A stretch of DNA of 64,000 bases, from NCBI RefSeq assembly GCF_030757795.1, contig NZ_JAUQWH010000012.1, forward strand, positions 1 through 64,000. Reading direction: 5' to 3'. Source of the DNA: Actinoplanes oryzae (GTDB lineage Bacteria; Actinomycetota; Actinomycetes; Mycobacteriales; Micromonosporaceae). The notes under the pieces were generated by a model. It made no database searches. It was not told the origin of the DNA and saw only the letters and a program-made list of their open reading frames with translations. The position numbers and the translations under genes are program-made. Positions 33,845 through 42,625 of the stretch are shown one piece after another; position 1 is the stretch's first letter, and every line of letters begins with the position of its first letter.

Positions 33845-35860
33845 ATGCGGCGAATTGTCTCACTGGCGGCGGCGGCGGTGGTGGCTTGCGGGGCGGCGAT
33901 CGGGTTCGCGGCCGGCGCCGGGGCCGAGGTGCGCGGGCCGGACGTGTTCTCCTCGGCATACCCGTCGACGCAGGTGAACCTCGACTACAACGTCGGGGTG
34001 CCCGGCGAGTTCGACCTCCAGTCGTGGACTGAGGACACCGAGTGGATCGACTGGTGGATCGACGGCGGGCCGTCCGGGCGGGCCGCCGCCGATGAGCGGG
34101 ACGACGCCACGGTGACGATCGCGCCGCCGCGGGCCGGGTGGCTCACGCTCTTCGCGCGCAGCGTCGAGCGGGACGGCACGACGAGCGCCACCAGCACGTA
34201 CGACTTCTTCGTCGACAACGGGCCGACGGTGACCGGGCCCGTCGAGGACCTGACCCTCGGCATGGAGCTGCACTACAGCTTCCAGCCGCGCCGGGCGGGC
34301 GTCACCGAGTACGTCTTCGCACCGTCCGGGCTGCCCGAGGTCGTCGTCCCGGCGCGCGCGGACGGCACCGCCGAGCTCGACTGGATGATCCCCGGCAAGT
34401 TCGAGTTCCTGTACGTCCGGACCCGCACCGCGGACGGCGTCCTCTCCGAGCCGCGCGTCTTCCGGGTGGCCGTCGGCGGCGTGTGGCCGCTGATCACGCA
34501 GACGGGCGGCGTCGGCGTCAACATGCCGATCAGCTTCCGGGCGGTCTCGGCCCTGCCCGGCGTCAAGGAGTACGTCGCGGTCCTCGACCGGGACGAGTCG
34601 ACCCGGCAGGTCGTCGCCGCGGGGGCGGACCGCAGCGCCACCTTCGTCTACTCGGTGGCCGGGCGCGGCCAGCACAGCGTGGTCGTCCACGCCGTGAACG
34701 CCGCCGGGGTCAGCTCGGACAGCAACATCCGGCAGTGGACGGCCTCCGACCGGCCGCTCGTCACGTCGGAGGACTTCCCGGACGACAGCGCCGGCCGGTT
34801 CGCCCCGGGCACGTTCACCATCACGCCGCGCCTGGGCGGGACGACGGCGTACGAGTACTCCTTCGACTCCGCGCCCACGGCCACGCTGCCCGCGCGGGCG
34901 GACGGCAGCGCGACGCTCGACTGGACGCCGGCGACGACCGGTGAGCACCACCTGTCGGTGCGCGCGGTGACCGCTTCCGGGGCGCGCTCCGAGCTGACCG
35001 CGGTCTACGCCTTCACGGTCGAGAAGCGCACCGGGCTGCTGCGGTCGATCCAGCCGAGCCAGGTCGCCGCCGGAGCGGTCCGGACCTTCACCGTCGGCGG
35101 CACGGAACTGCACCCGGCCGACAGGATCACGATCACGGACGCCGGCGGCAAGGCGGTCACGGCGCAGGTGAAGTCGGTCGCCGCCGATCTGACGTCGTCG
35201 ACCGTCACGGCCGACCTCACCACGGCGAAGCCGGGCGCGGCCACGGTCACCCGGCACTCCGGCGCCACCGGCGGGCTCGCGGGCACGATCAGCCTGCTCG
35301 TCGGCCCGCCGCCGGCGCTCAAGCTCACGAAGGCACCCGCGATCACCGGCACCGCCCGGGTCGGCGGCAAGGTCACGGCCACGCCCGGCACGTGGTCGCC
35401 GGCGGCCACCTCGGTCAAGTACCAGTGGAAGGCGAACGGCACCGCGATCAAGGGCGCGACCGCCGCGACCTATGTGATCCCGGCGTCGCTGGCGGGCAAG
35501 AAGCTCACGGTGACGGTCACCGCCGCGCGTACCGGCGCCACGACCGCCACGGCGACCTCCGCCTCGACCGCCGCGGTGGCCAAGGCGGCAGCGGCCAAGG
35601 CGACCAGGAAGCCGGCGATCACGGGCACGCCCCGGGCCGGCCGCACGGTCACCGCGACGGCCGGGACCTGGTCGCCCAAGGTCACCTCGTACGCGTACGA
35701 GTGGCGCCTGAACGGCACGCTCGTCAAGGGCGCGACCGGCAGGACCCTCAAGCTGACCACCGCGATGCGCGGCAAGAAGCTGACCGTCACCGTCGTCGCC
35801 CGGCTCGCCGGCCACCTGGACGGCCGGGCCACGAGCGCCGCGGTCAAGGTGCGCCCCTGA
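33845..35860 (+). CDS. Secreted multidomain protein with Ig-like and GTW-type repeats
   Basis: A 671-residue exported protein. The signal peptide is residues 1-~26 (RRIVSLAAAAVVACGAA...AGAGA). The mature chain is beta-rich: several ~95-residue modules with RADGTAELDW/RADGSATLDW near their ends, an IPT-like segment around 400-480, and two C-terminal modules with PGTWSP/AGTWSP, YQWKANG or YEWRLNG and KKLTVTV. The last type is common in actinobacterial surface proteins. No catalytic motif or sorting signal was found. ATG 33845 has GGGGG seven bases upstream; ATG 33830 and TTG 33821 are in frame. Confidence 0.82.
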   Translation: MRRIVSLAAAAVVACGAAIGFAAGAGAEVRGPDVFSSAYPSTQVNLDYNVGVPGEFDLQSWTEDTEWIDWWIDGGPSGRAAADERDDATVTIAPPRAGWLTLFARSVERDGTTSATSTYDFFVDNGPTVTGPVEDLTLGMELHYSFQPRRAGVTEYVFAPSGLPEVVVPARADGTAELDWMIPGKFEFLYVRTRTADGVLSEPRVFRVAVGGVWPLITQTGGVGVNMPISFRAVSALPGVKEYVAVLDRDESTRQVVAAGADRSATFVYSVAGRGQHSVVVHAVNAAGVSSDSNIRQWTASDRPLVTSEDFPDDSAGRFAPGTFTITPRLGGTTAYEYSFDSAPTATLPARADGSATLDWTPATTGEHHLSVRAVTASGARSELTAVYAFTVEKRTGLLRSIQPSQVAAGAVRTFTVGGTELHPADRITITDAGGKAVTAQVKSVAADLTSSTVTADLTTAKPGAATVTRHSGATGGLAGTISLLVGPPPALKLTKAPAITGTARVGGKVTATPGTWSPAATSVKYQWKANGTAIKGATAATYVIPASLAGKKLTVTVTAARTGATTATATSASTAAVAKAAAAKATRKPAITGTPRAGRTVTATAGTWSPKVTSYAYEWRLNGTLVKGATGRTLKLTTAMRGKKLTVTVVARLAGHLDGRATSAAVKVRP

Positions 35861-35909
35861 CCCTGCTCACCACGGCCCCGCTGCCCGAGGAACTGTCGCC
35901 GGCGCGGGG

Positions 35910-37001
35910 TCAGCGCTCGCAGTCGAGCCGGGTGTCGGCCTTCGGGGCGACGGTGCTGCAGAGATCCCCGGCGGCGGTGCGGTTGGCGCCGCCGTCGAGA
36001 AGGTTGGGGCGGGACGCGCCGGTGTTGGTGCCGGTGATGCGGAGGGTGTCGTCGCCGCGGCCGCCGAAAAGCTGCACCTGCCGGCCGTACACGCCGCTGA
36101 GCCGGTCGTCGCCGGACCCGCCGACCAGCACGTTGACGTCGACGTCGACGGTGTCGCGCTCGCCGCTCACGCCGTCGTCACCCTTGACCCCGTCGGCGTC
36201 CGCGGTGACCGGGCCGGCCTGGTCCGCGAAGGTCACCGTGTCGGTCCCGAGGCCGCCGGAGTAGTAGTCCGAGTCGGCCATCCCGGGGTAGGGGCGGGAA
36301 CGCAGCAGGTCGGCGCCGTCACCGCCGTAGAGCTTGTCGTTGCCGCTGCCGCCCTCGAGGTTGTCGGGGCCGTCCTCGCCGTAGAGGAAGTCGTTGCCCG
36401 CCGTGCCGACCAGGTAGTCGGCACCGCTCTGACCGTGCAGGTAGTCGGTGTTCTCGTTGCCGACCAGCCCGTCGTTGCCGGTGCCGCCCCAGACGTGGTC
36501 GACGCCGGCGCCGCCGAGCAGTTGATCGTCGCCGGCTCCGCCGTACAGGGTGTCATTGCCGCCGTCGCCGTGGAAGAGGTCGATCCCGGGGCCCCCGTAC
36601 AGGGTGTCGGTGCCCGCGCCGCCGCTGCCCCAGAACCGTACGCGGATCTTGTTGGTGAGCGTGTCGTTGCCGTCGCCGAGGGCCGCGATGATGTCGTACC
36701 AGAGCGGGCGCGTGCACCGCACCTTGGTGCTGTCGCCCTTGACCGCGACGCACCCGGCGCCCGCCTTGAGGGGAACCCGGTCGTCGACGATCAGAGTGGT
36801 GCCGGAGCGCGTGAACACCGGGGTGTTCCGGGTGCCGGCGGCCGCCTCGAAGTGGAGGTAATAGGTGCCGCTGCCGTCGCCGTTCAGCTGGGTGTAGACC
36901 TTGGCGGGCGCGGCCGCCCGGGCCGGTGCCGCGCCGACGCCGGTGGAGACAACGCCGATCAATGCTGCCGCCGCAACGGCGGGCCGGAAGGTACGTCGCA
37001 T
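35910..37001 (-). CDS. Secreted RTX-like calcium-binding repeat protein
   Basis: A 363-residue protein with a signal peptide (residues 1-~30, ending ARAAA). From ~residue 115 it carries about ten RTX nonapeptide units of the GGxGxDxLx type (GDGNDTLTN, GGAGDDQLL, GGTGNDGLV, GGSGNDKLYG and others), which form a calcium-binding parallel beta-roll. There is no catalytic domain, so it is likely a structural or adhesive surface protein. The C-terminus has a paired-Cys segment (LCSTVA, LDCER). ATG 37001; convergent with the Ig-like protein gene, only 49 bp apart. Confidence 0.85.
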   Translation of the reverse strand: MRRTFRPAVAAAALIGVVSTGVGAAPARAAAPAKVYTQLNGDGSGTYYLHFEAAAGTRNTPVFTRSGTTLIVDDRVPLKAGAGCVAVKGDSTKVRCTRPLWYDIIAALGDGNDTLTNKIRVRFWGSGGAGTDTLYGGPGIDLFHGDGGNDTLYGGAGDDQLLGGAGVDHVWGGTGNDGLVGNENTDYLHGQSGADYLVGTAGNDFLYGEDGPDNLEGGSGNDKLYGGDGADLLRSRPYPGMADSDYYSGGLGTDTVTFADQAGPVTADADGVKGDDGVSGERDTVDVDVNVLVGGSGDDRLSGVYGRQVQLFGGRGDDTLRITGTNTGASRPNLLDGGANRTAAGDLCSTVAPKADTRLDCER

Positions 37002-37193
37002 GACCGCACGGTAGGACGGCCCCGCGCCGCCCGGCCCTTCCGTCGCCCAATGTTCACTGAGGACGGACCCTTCCGGCGACCGTCCACAGGCGGCGTGACG
37101 CAACCGCTTCGTCCGTTCGGCCGAGGCGGAGGTGTTCGTGCCGGGAAGGCGCGCACCGCCCCGGAGACCGTCGCGGCGGCCGGCGGCAGCGCC

Positions 37194-38123
37194 TCAGACC
37201 GTGAGCACGATCTTGCCGCGCACGTGCCGCTGCTCGATCAGGCGGTGGGCCTCGGCGGCGCGGGCGAGTGGCACCTCGCGCGCGACCTCGACGCGCAGCT
37301 TGCCCACGATGGCGAGATCGGCCAGGCCCTCGAGCATGAGGCCGTCGGGGCGGACGAAGACGTAGCGGCCACCCTGCTCCTTCACCGCGGGGTCGACGAT
37401 CGACGCGTGGCGGGCGGTGCTGCGGACCAGGCTCGCGGACTGCTTGAGGGCCGCGCCGCCGACCAGGTCGAGGGCGGCGTCGGCGCGGCCGTCGCCGCCG
37501 ATCAGGTCGGCGAGGTCCCCGGGCAGCGTGTCGCCGTAGGGGATGGGCTCGCAGCCGAGCCCGCGCAGGAAGTCGTGGTTGGCGGCGGAGGCCGTGCCGA
37601 TGACGCGGGCGGCGCCCAGGGCGCGGGCGATCTGGACCGCGAGGTGGCCGACGCCGCCGGCCGCCGCGTGGACGAGGACGACGTCGCCGGGGCCGACGCG
37701 CAGGGCGGCCAGCGCCTGGTAGGCCGTGAGCCCGGCCAGGGGCAGCCCGCCGGCCTGCGGGAAGGTCAGCGCGGCGGGCTTGTGCGCCACGGCCGGCTCG
37801 GCCACGGTGACCAGCTCGGCGTAGGTGCCGTGCTGCACGGTGTCCTTGCGGGCGTAGGCCATCACCTCGTCGCCGGGCTTGAACCGGGTGACCGCGGGGC
37901 CGACGGTGTCGACGACGCCCGCCACGTCCCAGCCCGGGACGAGCGGGGTGTGGTGCGGATAGGCCGGCCGGAGGGCGCCCGCCCGGATGCCCGCGTCGAC
38001 GGGGTTGACGCCGGCGGCGCGGACGCGGATGCGGACCGAATCCGGACCGACGTGCGGGTCGGGGAGGTCACGCAGCTGCAGGACGTCGGCGTCGCCGAAC
38101 TCGTCGAGCGCGATGGCTTTCAT
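37194..38123 (-). CDS. NADPH:quinone reductase-like MDR oxidoreductase
   Basis: A 309-residue zinc-independent MDR protein. Signature parts are MKAIALDEFGDADVLQ, AAGVNPVDAGIR, PGWDVAGVV and the nucleotide site VHAAAGGVGHLAVQIA (about residues 150-165). It resembles the enzyme encoded at 12072 in length and fold but is clearly diverged. Likely reduces quinones or enones with NADPH. The ATG at 38123 is the family start. Confidence 0.9.
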   Translation of the reverse strand: MKAIALDEFGDADVLQLRDLPDPHVGPDSVRIRVRAAGVNPVDAGIRAGALRPAYPHHTPLVPGWDVAGVVDTVGPAVTRFKPGDEVMAYARKDTVQHGTYAELVTVAEPAVAHKPAALTFPQAGGLPLAGLTAYQALAALRVGPGDVVLVHAAAGGVGHLAVQIARALGAARVIGTASAANHDFLRGLGCEPIPYGDTLPGDLADLIGGDGRADAALDLVGGAALKQSASLVRSTARHASIVDPAVKEQGGRYVFVRPDGLMLEGLADLAIVGKLRVEVAREVPLARAAEAHRLIEQRHVRGKIVLTV

Positions 38124-38146
38124 GCCGGAAAGTCTAGATCAGGAGC

Positions 38147-38175
38147 TTTCCTGCGCGGCGTAGCCGCGGGAAAGT
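38147..38175 (-). terminator. Hairpin just 3' of tRNA-Gly
   Basis: CTTTCC-TG-CGCGGC pairs with GCCGCG-GGAAAG, immediately downstream of the reverse-strand tRNA-Gly. Confidence 0.5.
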
Positions 38176-38181
38176 GGGTGG

Positions 38182-38254
38182 AGCGGACGACGGGATTCGA
38201 ACCCGCGACCCTCACCTTGGCAAGGTGATGCGCTACCAGCTGCGCTACGTCCGC
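38182..38254 (-). tRNA. tRNA-Gly (GCC), CCA encoded
   Basis: A 73-nt cloverleaf: acceptor GCGGACG pairs with CGTCCGC, the anticodon loop is TTGCCAA (anticodon GCC) on an ACCTT-type stem, and the T arm carries GGTTCGAATCC. The next three bases (38179-38181) encode the 3' CCA. Identical over its whole length to the second tRNA-Gly at 41132. Confidence 0.95.
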
Positions 38255-38280
38255 GTGCCGCCGTGGCGACGAGACAAACT

Positions 38281-38922
38281 CTAGAGGATGTCCGGCCCCG
38301 GCCACAAAACGGGGTCCGCGAGGCCGCGGATCAGCCGCGCGGCGATCGTCTCGAAGACCGGCGTCCGCGTGCCGCCCTCCGCCAGCACCGCGGCCAGGTG
38401 CGGATAGTCGCCGCTGCGCACCGCCTCGCCGATCAGCGCGACCTGCTCGCCGGTCGGCGGGGCCGCCAGCTCGCTGGTCACGAAGTTCGCCACGAAGCCC
38501 GTGAGCAGGGCGATCACCTCCATCTTGGCGGGACCGTCCAGCCGGGTGGGCGCCAGCGCCGCCAACCCCTGTTCGAGGTACGCCACCATGTGCCGGCCGG
38601 TGATGCGCCGCGCGGCCAGGGCCCCGGGCAGCCAGGGGTGCGCGAGCATCGAGGCCCGCTGCCCCCGGCAGAGGGCGAGCAGATCGGCCTGCCAGTCACC
38701 TGTAGGGGTGATCGGCGGCACGTCCGCCCCGACCCGGTCGACCATCAGGTCCACGAGCCGCTCCTTGTCCGGCACGTAGGTGTAGAGCGACATCGCCCCG
38801 GCCCCGATCTCGGTGGCGATCCGGCGCATCGTCACGGCGGGGAGCCCCTCCGCGTCGGCCACCGCGATCGCGGCCTCGACGACCTGCTCCACCGTGTGCG
38901 CGGGCGGACGGCCCCGGCTCAT
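38281..38922 (-). CDS. TetR-family transcriptional regulator
   Basis: A 213-residue regulator. The helix-turn-helix lies at ~15-60 (VEAAIAVADAEGLPAVTMRR, GAGAMSLYTYVPDK), the C-terminal part resembles TetR_C of tetracycline-type repressors. ATG 38922 is chosen because AGGAG sits six bases upstream; another ATG at 38928 overlaps that site. It diverges from the CocE-type hydrolase, with a palindrome between the two starts. Confidence 0.9.
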   Translation of the reverse strand: MSRGRPPAHTVEQVVEAAIAVADAEGLPAVTMRRIATEIGAGAMSLYTYVPDKERLVDLMVDRVGADVPPITPTGDWQADLLALCRGQRASMLAHPWLPGALAARRITGRHMVAYLEQGLAALAPTRLDGPAKMEVIALLTGFVANFVTSELAAPPTGEQVALIGEAVRSGDYPHLAAVLAEGGTRTPVFETIAARLIRGLADPVLWPGPDIL

Positions 38923-38940
38923 CGACATCTCCTGATAGCA

Positions 38941-38963
38941 TTTCCGGTACAACGTACGGGAAA
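38941..38963. promoter_or_regulatory. Candidate TetR operator upstream of hydrolase gene
   Basis: TTTCCGGTAC (38941-38950) and GTACGGGAAA (38954-38963) form a 10-bp inverted repeat with one mismatch and a 3-base centre, inside the 52-bp divergent promoter. Confidence 0.65.
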
Positions 38964-38974
38964 GGGGTCCCGCG

Positions 38975-40555
38975 ATGCGTAAGCTGCCACTTCTCCTCCG
39001 CGCGCTGCGACGCCGGCCACGCAAGGACCGGCTGTCCGCACGCTACGACGTCCGCCGCGAGGCGGCGCTGCCGGTGCCCGCCGCCGACGGCGTGATCCTG
39101 CGCACCGACCACTACGCCCCCGTCACCGCCGAGCCCTGCCCGACCGTGCTGATCCGGGCGCCCTACGTGCGCAGCGGCTTCCCGTTCAACTACCTCTACG
39201 GCGTGCTCGTCGCCGAGCAGGGCTTCCACGTGATCCTGCAGAGCAGCCGGGGCACCGGCGGCTCCGAGGGCGTCTACCGCTGGGTGCGCGACGAGGCGGC
39301 CGACGGGCAGGCCACCGTCCGCTGGCTGCGCGACCAGCCCTGGTTCACCGGCGATCTCTACACGCTGGGCGCGAGCTACATGGCGTACACGCAGGCGGTC
39401 CTCGCCCACGACCCGCCGCCCGAATGGCGCGGCGCGGTGCTGCAGGTCGGCTTCAACGACACCCACCGGTTCTTCTGGGGCGGCGGCGTCTTCCACCTCG
39501 AGCGGGCGCTGATCGGCGGCGCTCTGCTGTTCCTCGACAACGCCCGCACCCGCGACTACTTCCGCGGCACCCTGCGCCTGATGCGCAACCTCAAGCGGAT
39601 CACGCACGACGTGCCGCTGCTCGACGCCTATCAGCGCGGCCTGGGCGGGCACCGCCCGGTCTTCGAGGAGTGGCTGGCCCACCCCGAGGCGGAGCACTGG
39701 GCCGACACCGACGTCGCCGGCCTCGTGACGAAGCTCCCCGTCCCGGTCAGCCTCTGCACCGGCTGGTGGGACCTCGAGCCGGCGCAGATCATCGAGCAGT
39801 ACACCGGCCTGCGTGCTGCCGGCGCCGACGTCGACCTGCTCATCGGGCCCTGGACGCACACGTCGGCCCTCGACAAGGGCTGGACCGAGACCTTCCCCCA
39901 GGCGCTGCGCCGGCTGCGGGGCGAGCCCGCGGCCTATCGCGTCCGGGTCCATGTCGGCGGCGTCGACGAGTGGCGCGACCTGCCCGACTGGCCGCCCCCG
40001 CAGGCCACGCGCGACCTGAGCCTCGCGGAGGACCTGTCCGCGGGACCCGGCGCCAGCACGTTCCACTACGACCCGGCCGACCCCACGCCCTCGTACGCGG
40101 GGGCGCTGCAGTCCCCGACGCAGGGGCAGCGCGACAACGCACCGCTGGAGAAGCGCGCCGACGTCCTGCTCTTCACGAGCGAGCCGCTGACCGCGCCGCT
40201 GGAGATCATGGGGTCCGTACGGGCCACCTTCGACGCCACCACCACGGCCGCGAGCGGCGACGTCTTCGCCCGCCTCTGCGACGTCGACCCGTCCGGGCGG
40301 TCGATCAACATCTGCGACGGCCTGACCCGCATGTCCGGCGGGCGGACCGTGGTGGAGCTGGGCCCGGCCGCGCACCACTTCAAGGCCGGCCACCGGGTGC
40401 GGCTGCAGGTGAGCGGGGGCGCGCATCCCCGCTTCCTGCGCAACTACGGCACGGGCGAGCCGCCGGGCCGCGCCACCCGCATGGTCGCGACCGACACCAC
40501 GATCCAGCACTCGTCAGTCCTGACCCTGCCCGTCGTCGCGCGCGGCGACAGCTGA
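38975..40555 (+). CDS. CocE/NonD-family X-Pro dipeptidyl-peptidase-like hydrolase
   Basis: A 526-residue alpha/beta hydrolase of the CocE type. The catalytic domain has the nucleophile motif GASYMAYTQ (Ser ~133), the acid in TGWWDLEPAQ and His in GPWTHTS; a beta-jelly-roll C-terminal domain (~345-520) completes the family architecture. It likely cleaves an ester or amide substrate. No signal peptide is present. It is probably repressed by the divergent TetR protein through the palindrome at 38941. Confidence 0.9.
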   Translation: MRKLPLLLRALRRRPRKDRLSARYDVRREAALPVPAADGVILRTDHYAPVTAEPCPTVLIRAPYVRSGFPFNYLYGVLVAEQGFHVILQSSRGTGGSEGVYRWVRDEAADGQATVRWLRDQPWFTGDLYTLGASYMAYTQAVLAHDPPPEWRGAVLQVGFNDTHRFFWGGGVFHLERALIGGALLFLDNARTRDYFRGTLRLMRNLKRITHDVPLLDAYQRGLGGHRPVFEEWLAHPEAEHWADTDVAGLVTKLPVPVSLCTGWWDLEPAQIIEQYTGLRAAGADVDLLIGPWTHTSALDKGWTETFPQALRRLRGEPAAYRVRVHVGGVDEWRDLPDWPPPQATRDLSLAEDLSAGPGASTFHYDPADPTPSYAGALQSPTQGQRDNAPLEKRADVLLFTSEPLTAPLEIMGSVRATFDATTTAASGDVFARLCDVDPSGRSINICDGLTRMSGGRTVVELGPAAHHFKAGHRVRLQVSGGAHPRFLRNYGTGEPPGRATRMVATDTTIQHSSVLTLPVVARGDS

Positions 40556-40559
40556 CGGC

Positions 40560-40600
40560 GGTGGCGCCGGGGTCCCGCGGGGGCGGATCCCGGCGCCACC
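40560..40600 (+). terminator. Hairpin after CocE-type hydrolase gene
   Basis: GGTGGCGCCGGG (40560-40571) pairs perfectly with CCCGGCGCCACC (40589-40600), five bases past the stop codon. Confidence 0.7.
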
Positions 40601-40708
40601 TGTCCACGGAGTGGCCTTATGGGCGGCGGCCGGACTGCTCGGCAGTCCGAAGCACGCGTCCGAAGAGTACGAGCCGGAACCGGCTGCGTCGCAGAGCCGT
40701 TCGCGCCC

Positions 40709-40852
40709 GTGGCGCGCCACCGTTTATTTCTTTGCCGCGTATGGACCTTGCCTGTCGCATTCCTGATCGCGGTGCCGTTCGTCGTCTCCTGGTGCTGCAC
40801 CGCGTCGGCAGGCGTGGCGCTCGATCAGCTGCGGACGGGGGAGGACGAATGA
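40709..40852 (+). CDS. Possible small membrane peptide (weak)
   Basis: A 47-residue frame from GTG 40709 with one hydrophobic helix (TLPVAFLIAVPFVVSW) and an acidic tail (LRTGEDE). The first codons are AT-richer than the local average and there is no clear ribosome site, so it may be chance. Apart from this and the hairpin at 40560, I see nothing in 40556-40935. Confidence 0.25.
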   Translation: MARHRLFLCRVWTLPVAFLIAVPFVVSWCCTASAGVALDQLRTGEDE

Positions 40853-40935
40853 CTCTCTCCCGATCATGCCCCGCAACGAGAAACGGGCCCCGACCCGTGT
40901 GGGCGAGACCCGCTCTGACCTGCGGTGTTGCTTGG

Positions 40936-41007
40936 TGGGCGATACTGGGATCGAACCAGTGACCTCTTCCGTGTCAAGGAAGCGCGCTCCCGCTGCGCCA
41001 ATCGCCC
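40936..41007 (-). tRNA. tRNA-Val (GAC), CCA encoded
   Basis: A 72-nt cloverleaf: acceptor GGGCGAT/ATCGCCC, anticodon loop TTGACAC (anticodon GAC), T loop TTCGATC. The 3' CCA is encoded at 40933-40935. Part of a Val-Cys-Gly cluster on the reverse strand. Confidence 0.95.
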
Positions 41008-41021
41008 TCGCTGTACTGCCG

Positions 41022-41092
41022 AGGTGGAGACGGGATTTGAACCCGTGTAGACGGCTTTGCAGGCCGTTGCCTCGCCTCTCGGCCACTCCACC
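41022..41092 (-). tRNA. tRNA-Cys (GCA)
   Basis: A 71-nt cloverleaf: acceptor GGTGGAG/CTCCACC, anticodon loop CTGCAAA (anticodon GCA), T loop TTCAAAT. The 3' CCA is not encoded. Lies 14 bp upstream of tRNA-Val on the same strand. Confidence 0.95.
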
Positions 41093-41131
41093 GAGTCGGC
41101 CCCGCACGTTCCTGCTGTGGCGGCCTCTCCG

Positions 41132-41204
41132 AGCGGACGACGGGATTCGAACCCGCGACCCTCACCTTGGCAAGGTGATGCGCTACCAGCTGCGCTACGT
41201 CCGC
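41132..41204 (-). tRNA. tRNA-Gly (GCC), CCA not encoded
   Basis: A 73-nt tRNA identical base-for-base to the tRNA-Gly at 38182; identity stops at once on both flanks. Here the bases after the discriminator are CGG, not CCA. First gene of the Gly-Cys-Val cluster in transcription order. Confidence 0.95.
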
Positions 41205-41328
41205 TTGTCCTTCCGGGTTCCCCCGGCGACGGATGAAACATTAGCTGGTCGCCCCACCCCTTGCCAAACCGGGGTACCCCCGCGCGTCGTGGCGGCGGGA
41301 AACTGCAGGTGAACGCGGGTGGCCCGAG

Positions 41329-41337
41329 TTATCCACA
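41329..41337. other. DnaA-box-like nonamer upstream of Eis-like gene
   Basis: TTATCCACA, a perfect DnaA consensus nonamer, lies 52 bp before the acetyltransferase start. A single box could be chance or a regulatory/titration site. Confidence 0.35.
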
Positions 41338-41389
41338 GGCCCGGCGAAACCGGTGGGCAGCCGGCGGCCGATCCGAGTTGGATGGGGCC

Positions 41390-42577
41390 ATGCAGATCCG
41401 ACAGGTCTCCGCCGCCGAGCGGGCCGACACGTTCTTCCCGATCTCGACCTATGCGTTCATGCCGTCGCCGTGGGAGGCGGGGGCGCAGGAGAAGTATGCG
41501 CAGCGCATGCGGTTCTTCGAGACAGCGACCAGCTTGATCGCCGAGGAGGACGGGCAGGCGCTGGCCGGGGCCGCAGCGCTCGCCATGCGGCAGAACGTGC
41601 GCGGGGTCGTGCAGGACATGGCGGGGGTGTTCTCGGTCGTCAGCCATCCGGATGCGCGGCGCAGGGGCTATGTGCGGCAGCTCATGACCCGGCTGCTGCG
41701 GCAGACGCGGGAGCAGGGCAGCACGGTGAGCGCGCTCTACCCGTTCCGGCCGTCGTTCTACGAGCGTTTCGGCTTTGTCGGGGTGCCGCGCCACCGCCGG
41801 GCGACGTTCGAGCCCGAGGGGCTGAAGCACCTGCTCAAGGCGGAGCTGCCCGGCGAGGTGCGGCGGGTGCACATGACGGAGGGCTTCGACGACTACACCG
41901 CGCTGACGCTGCGGCTGCTGGGGGAGCGGCACGGCTTCGCGGTGTACGACGAGGTCAGGGCGGGCGAGTTCCGCGAGACGCCGGCGCCCTGGGTGGCGAT
42001 CGCCCGGGCGGGTGGCGAGGTCGTGGGGGCGGTCACCTATCGGGTCGATGGCTACGGCGGGGAGCTCGTCGCCGGTGACCTGCTCGCGACGGGGTCGCTG
42101 GGGCGCGCGCTGCTGCTGCAGTTTCTCGCCCGGCATGTCGACCAGGTGGCCAAGATCGTGGTCCAGATCGGCACCGACGAGGTCCCCGAGCTGTGGGGCA
42201 CGGACTTCGTGGTCACCACGGAGGGCCGGGTCGACCATCCGCGGCGGGGCGGCCCCATGGTGCGGCTGCTGGCGATCGAGGCGCTCAACGGGCTGCACAC
42301 CCCGGCGGAGCTCGGCGTGACGGTGGAGGTGACCGGCGACGAGCTGCTCGCCGGGCGCTACCGGATCTCGGGGGAGGCGGGCACTCTCGCGGTCGAGGAG
42401 AGCAAGGACGAGCCCGCCGCCACCCTGACCTGCGCCGGCCTCAGTGCGCTCGCCTACGGCGTCCTGGACCCGGTGGAAGTGGTCGTCCGGGGCTTCGGCC
42501 AGGTGGACGGGGCGGCGGTGGAGGCGCTGGGCGCGCTGTTCCCCAAGCAGATGCCCTACCTCTTCGCGAACTTCTGA
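41390..42577 (+). CDS. Eis-like GNAT N-acetyltransferase
   Basis: A 395-residue protein with the Eis architecture: two GNAT-type domains and a C-terminal SCP2-like domain. The acetyl-CoA site is in VVSHPDARRRGYVRQLM (~residues 83-99). The protein ends in LFANF; in Eis enzymes the C-terminal carboxylate (Phe) takes part in catalysis, and that feature is kept here. Family members acetylate amines including aminoglycosides and lysines. ATG 41390 begins the typical MQIRQV strand. Confidence 0.87.
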   Translation: MQIRQVSAAERADTFFPISTYAFMPSPWEAGAQEKYAQRMRFFETATSLIAEEDGQALAGAAALAMRQNVRGVVQDMAGVFSVVSHPDARRRGYVRQLMTRLLRQTREQGSTVSALYPFRPSFYERFGFVGVPRHRRATFEPEGLKHLLKAELPGEVRRVHMTEGFDDYTALTLRLLGERHGFAVYDEVRAGEFRETPAPWVAIARAGGEVVGAVTYRVDGYGGELVAGDLLATGSLGRALLLQFLARHVDQVAKIVVQIGTDEVPELWGTDFVVTTEGRVDHPRRGGPMVRLLAIEALNGLHTPAELGVTVEVTGDELLAGRYRISGEAGTLAVEESKDEPAATLTCAGLSALAYGVLDPVEVVVRGFGQVDGAAVEALGALFPKQMPYLFANF

Positions 42578-42625
42578 GCGACAAGGCGACTTCGAGAGGA
42601 CGGCGGGACGGTGACGAGGAACTGG

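Noticed and set aside
38182-41204. Genomic island bounded by tRNA-Gly direct repeats
   Set aside because: No integrase, recombinase or phage gene lies between the copies, and both copies are whole tRNAs rather than a tRNA plus a 3' fragment. Kept only as a duplication.
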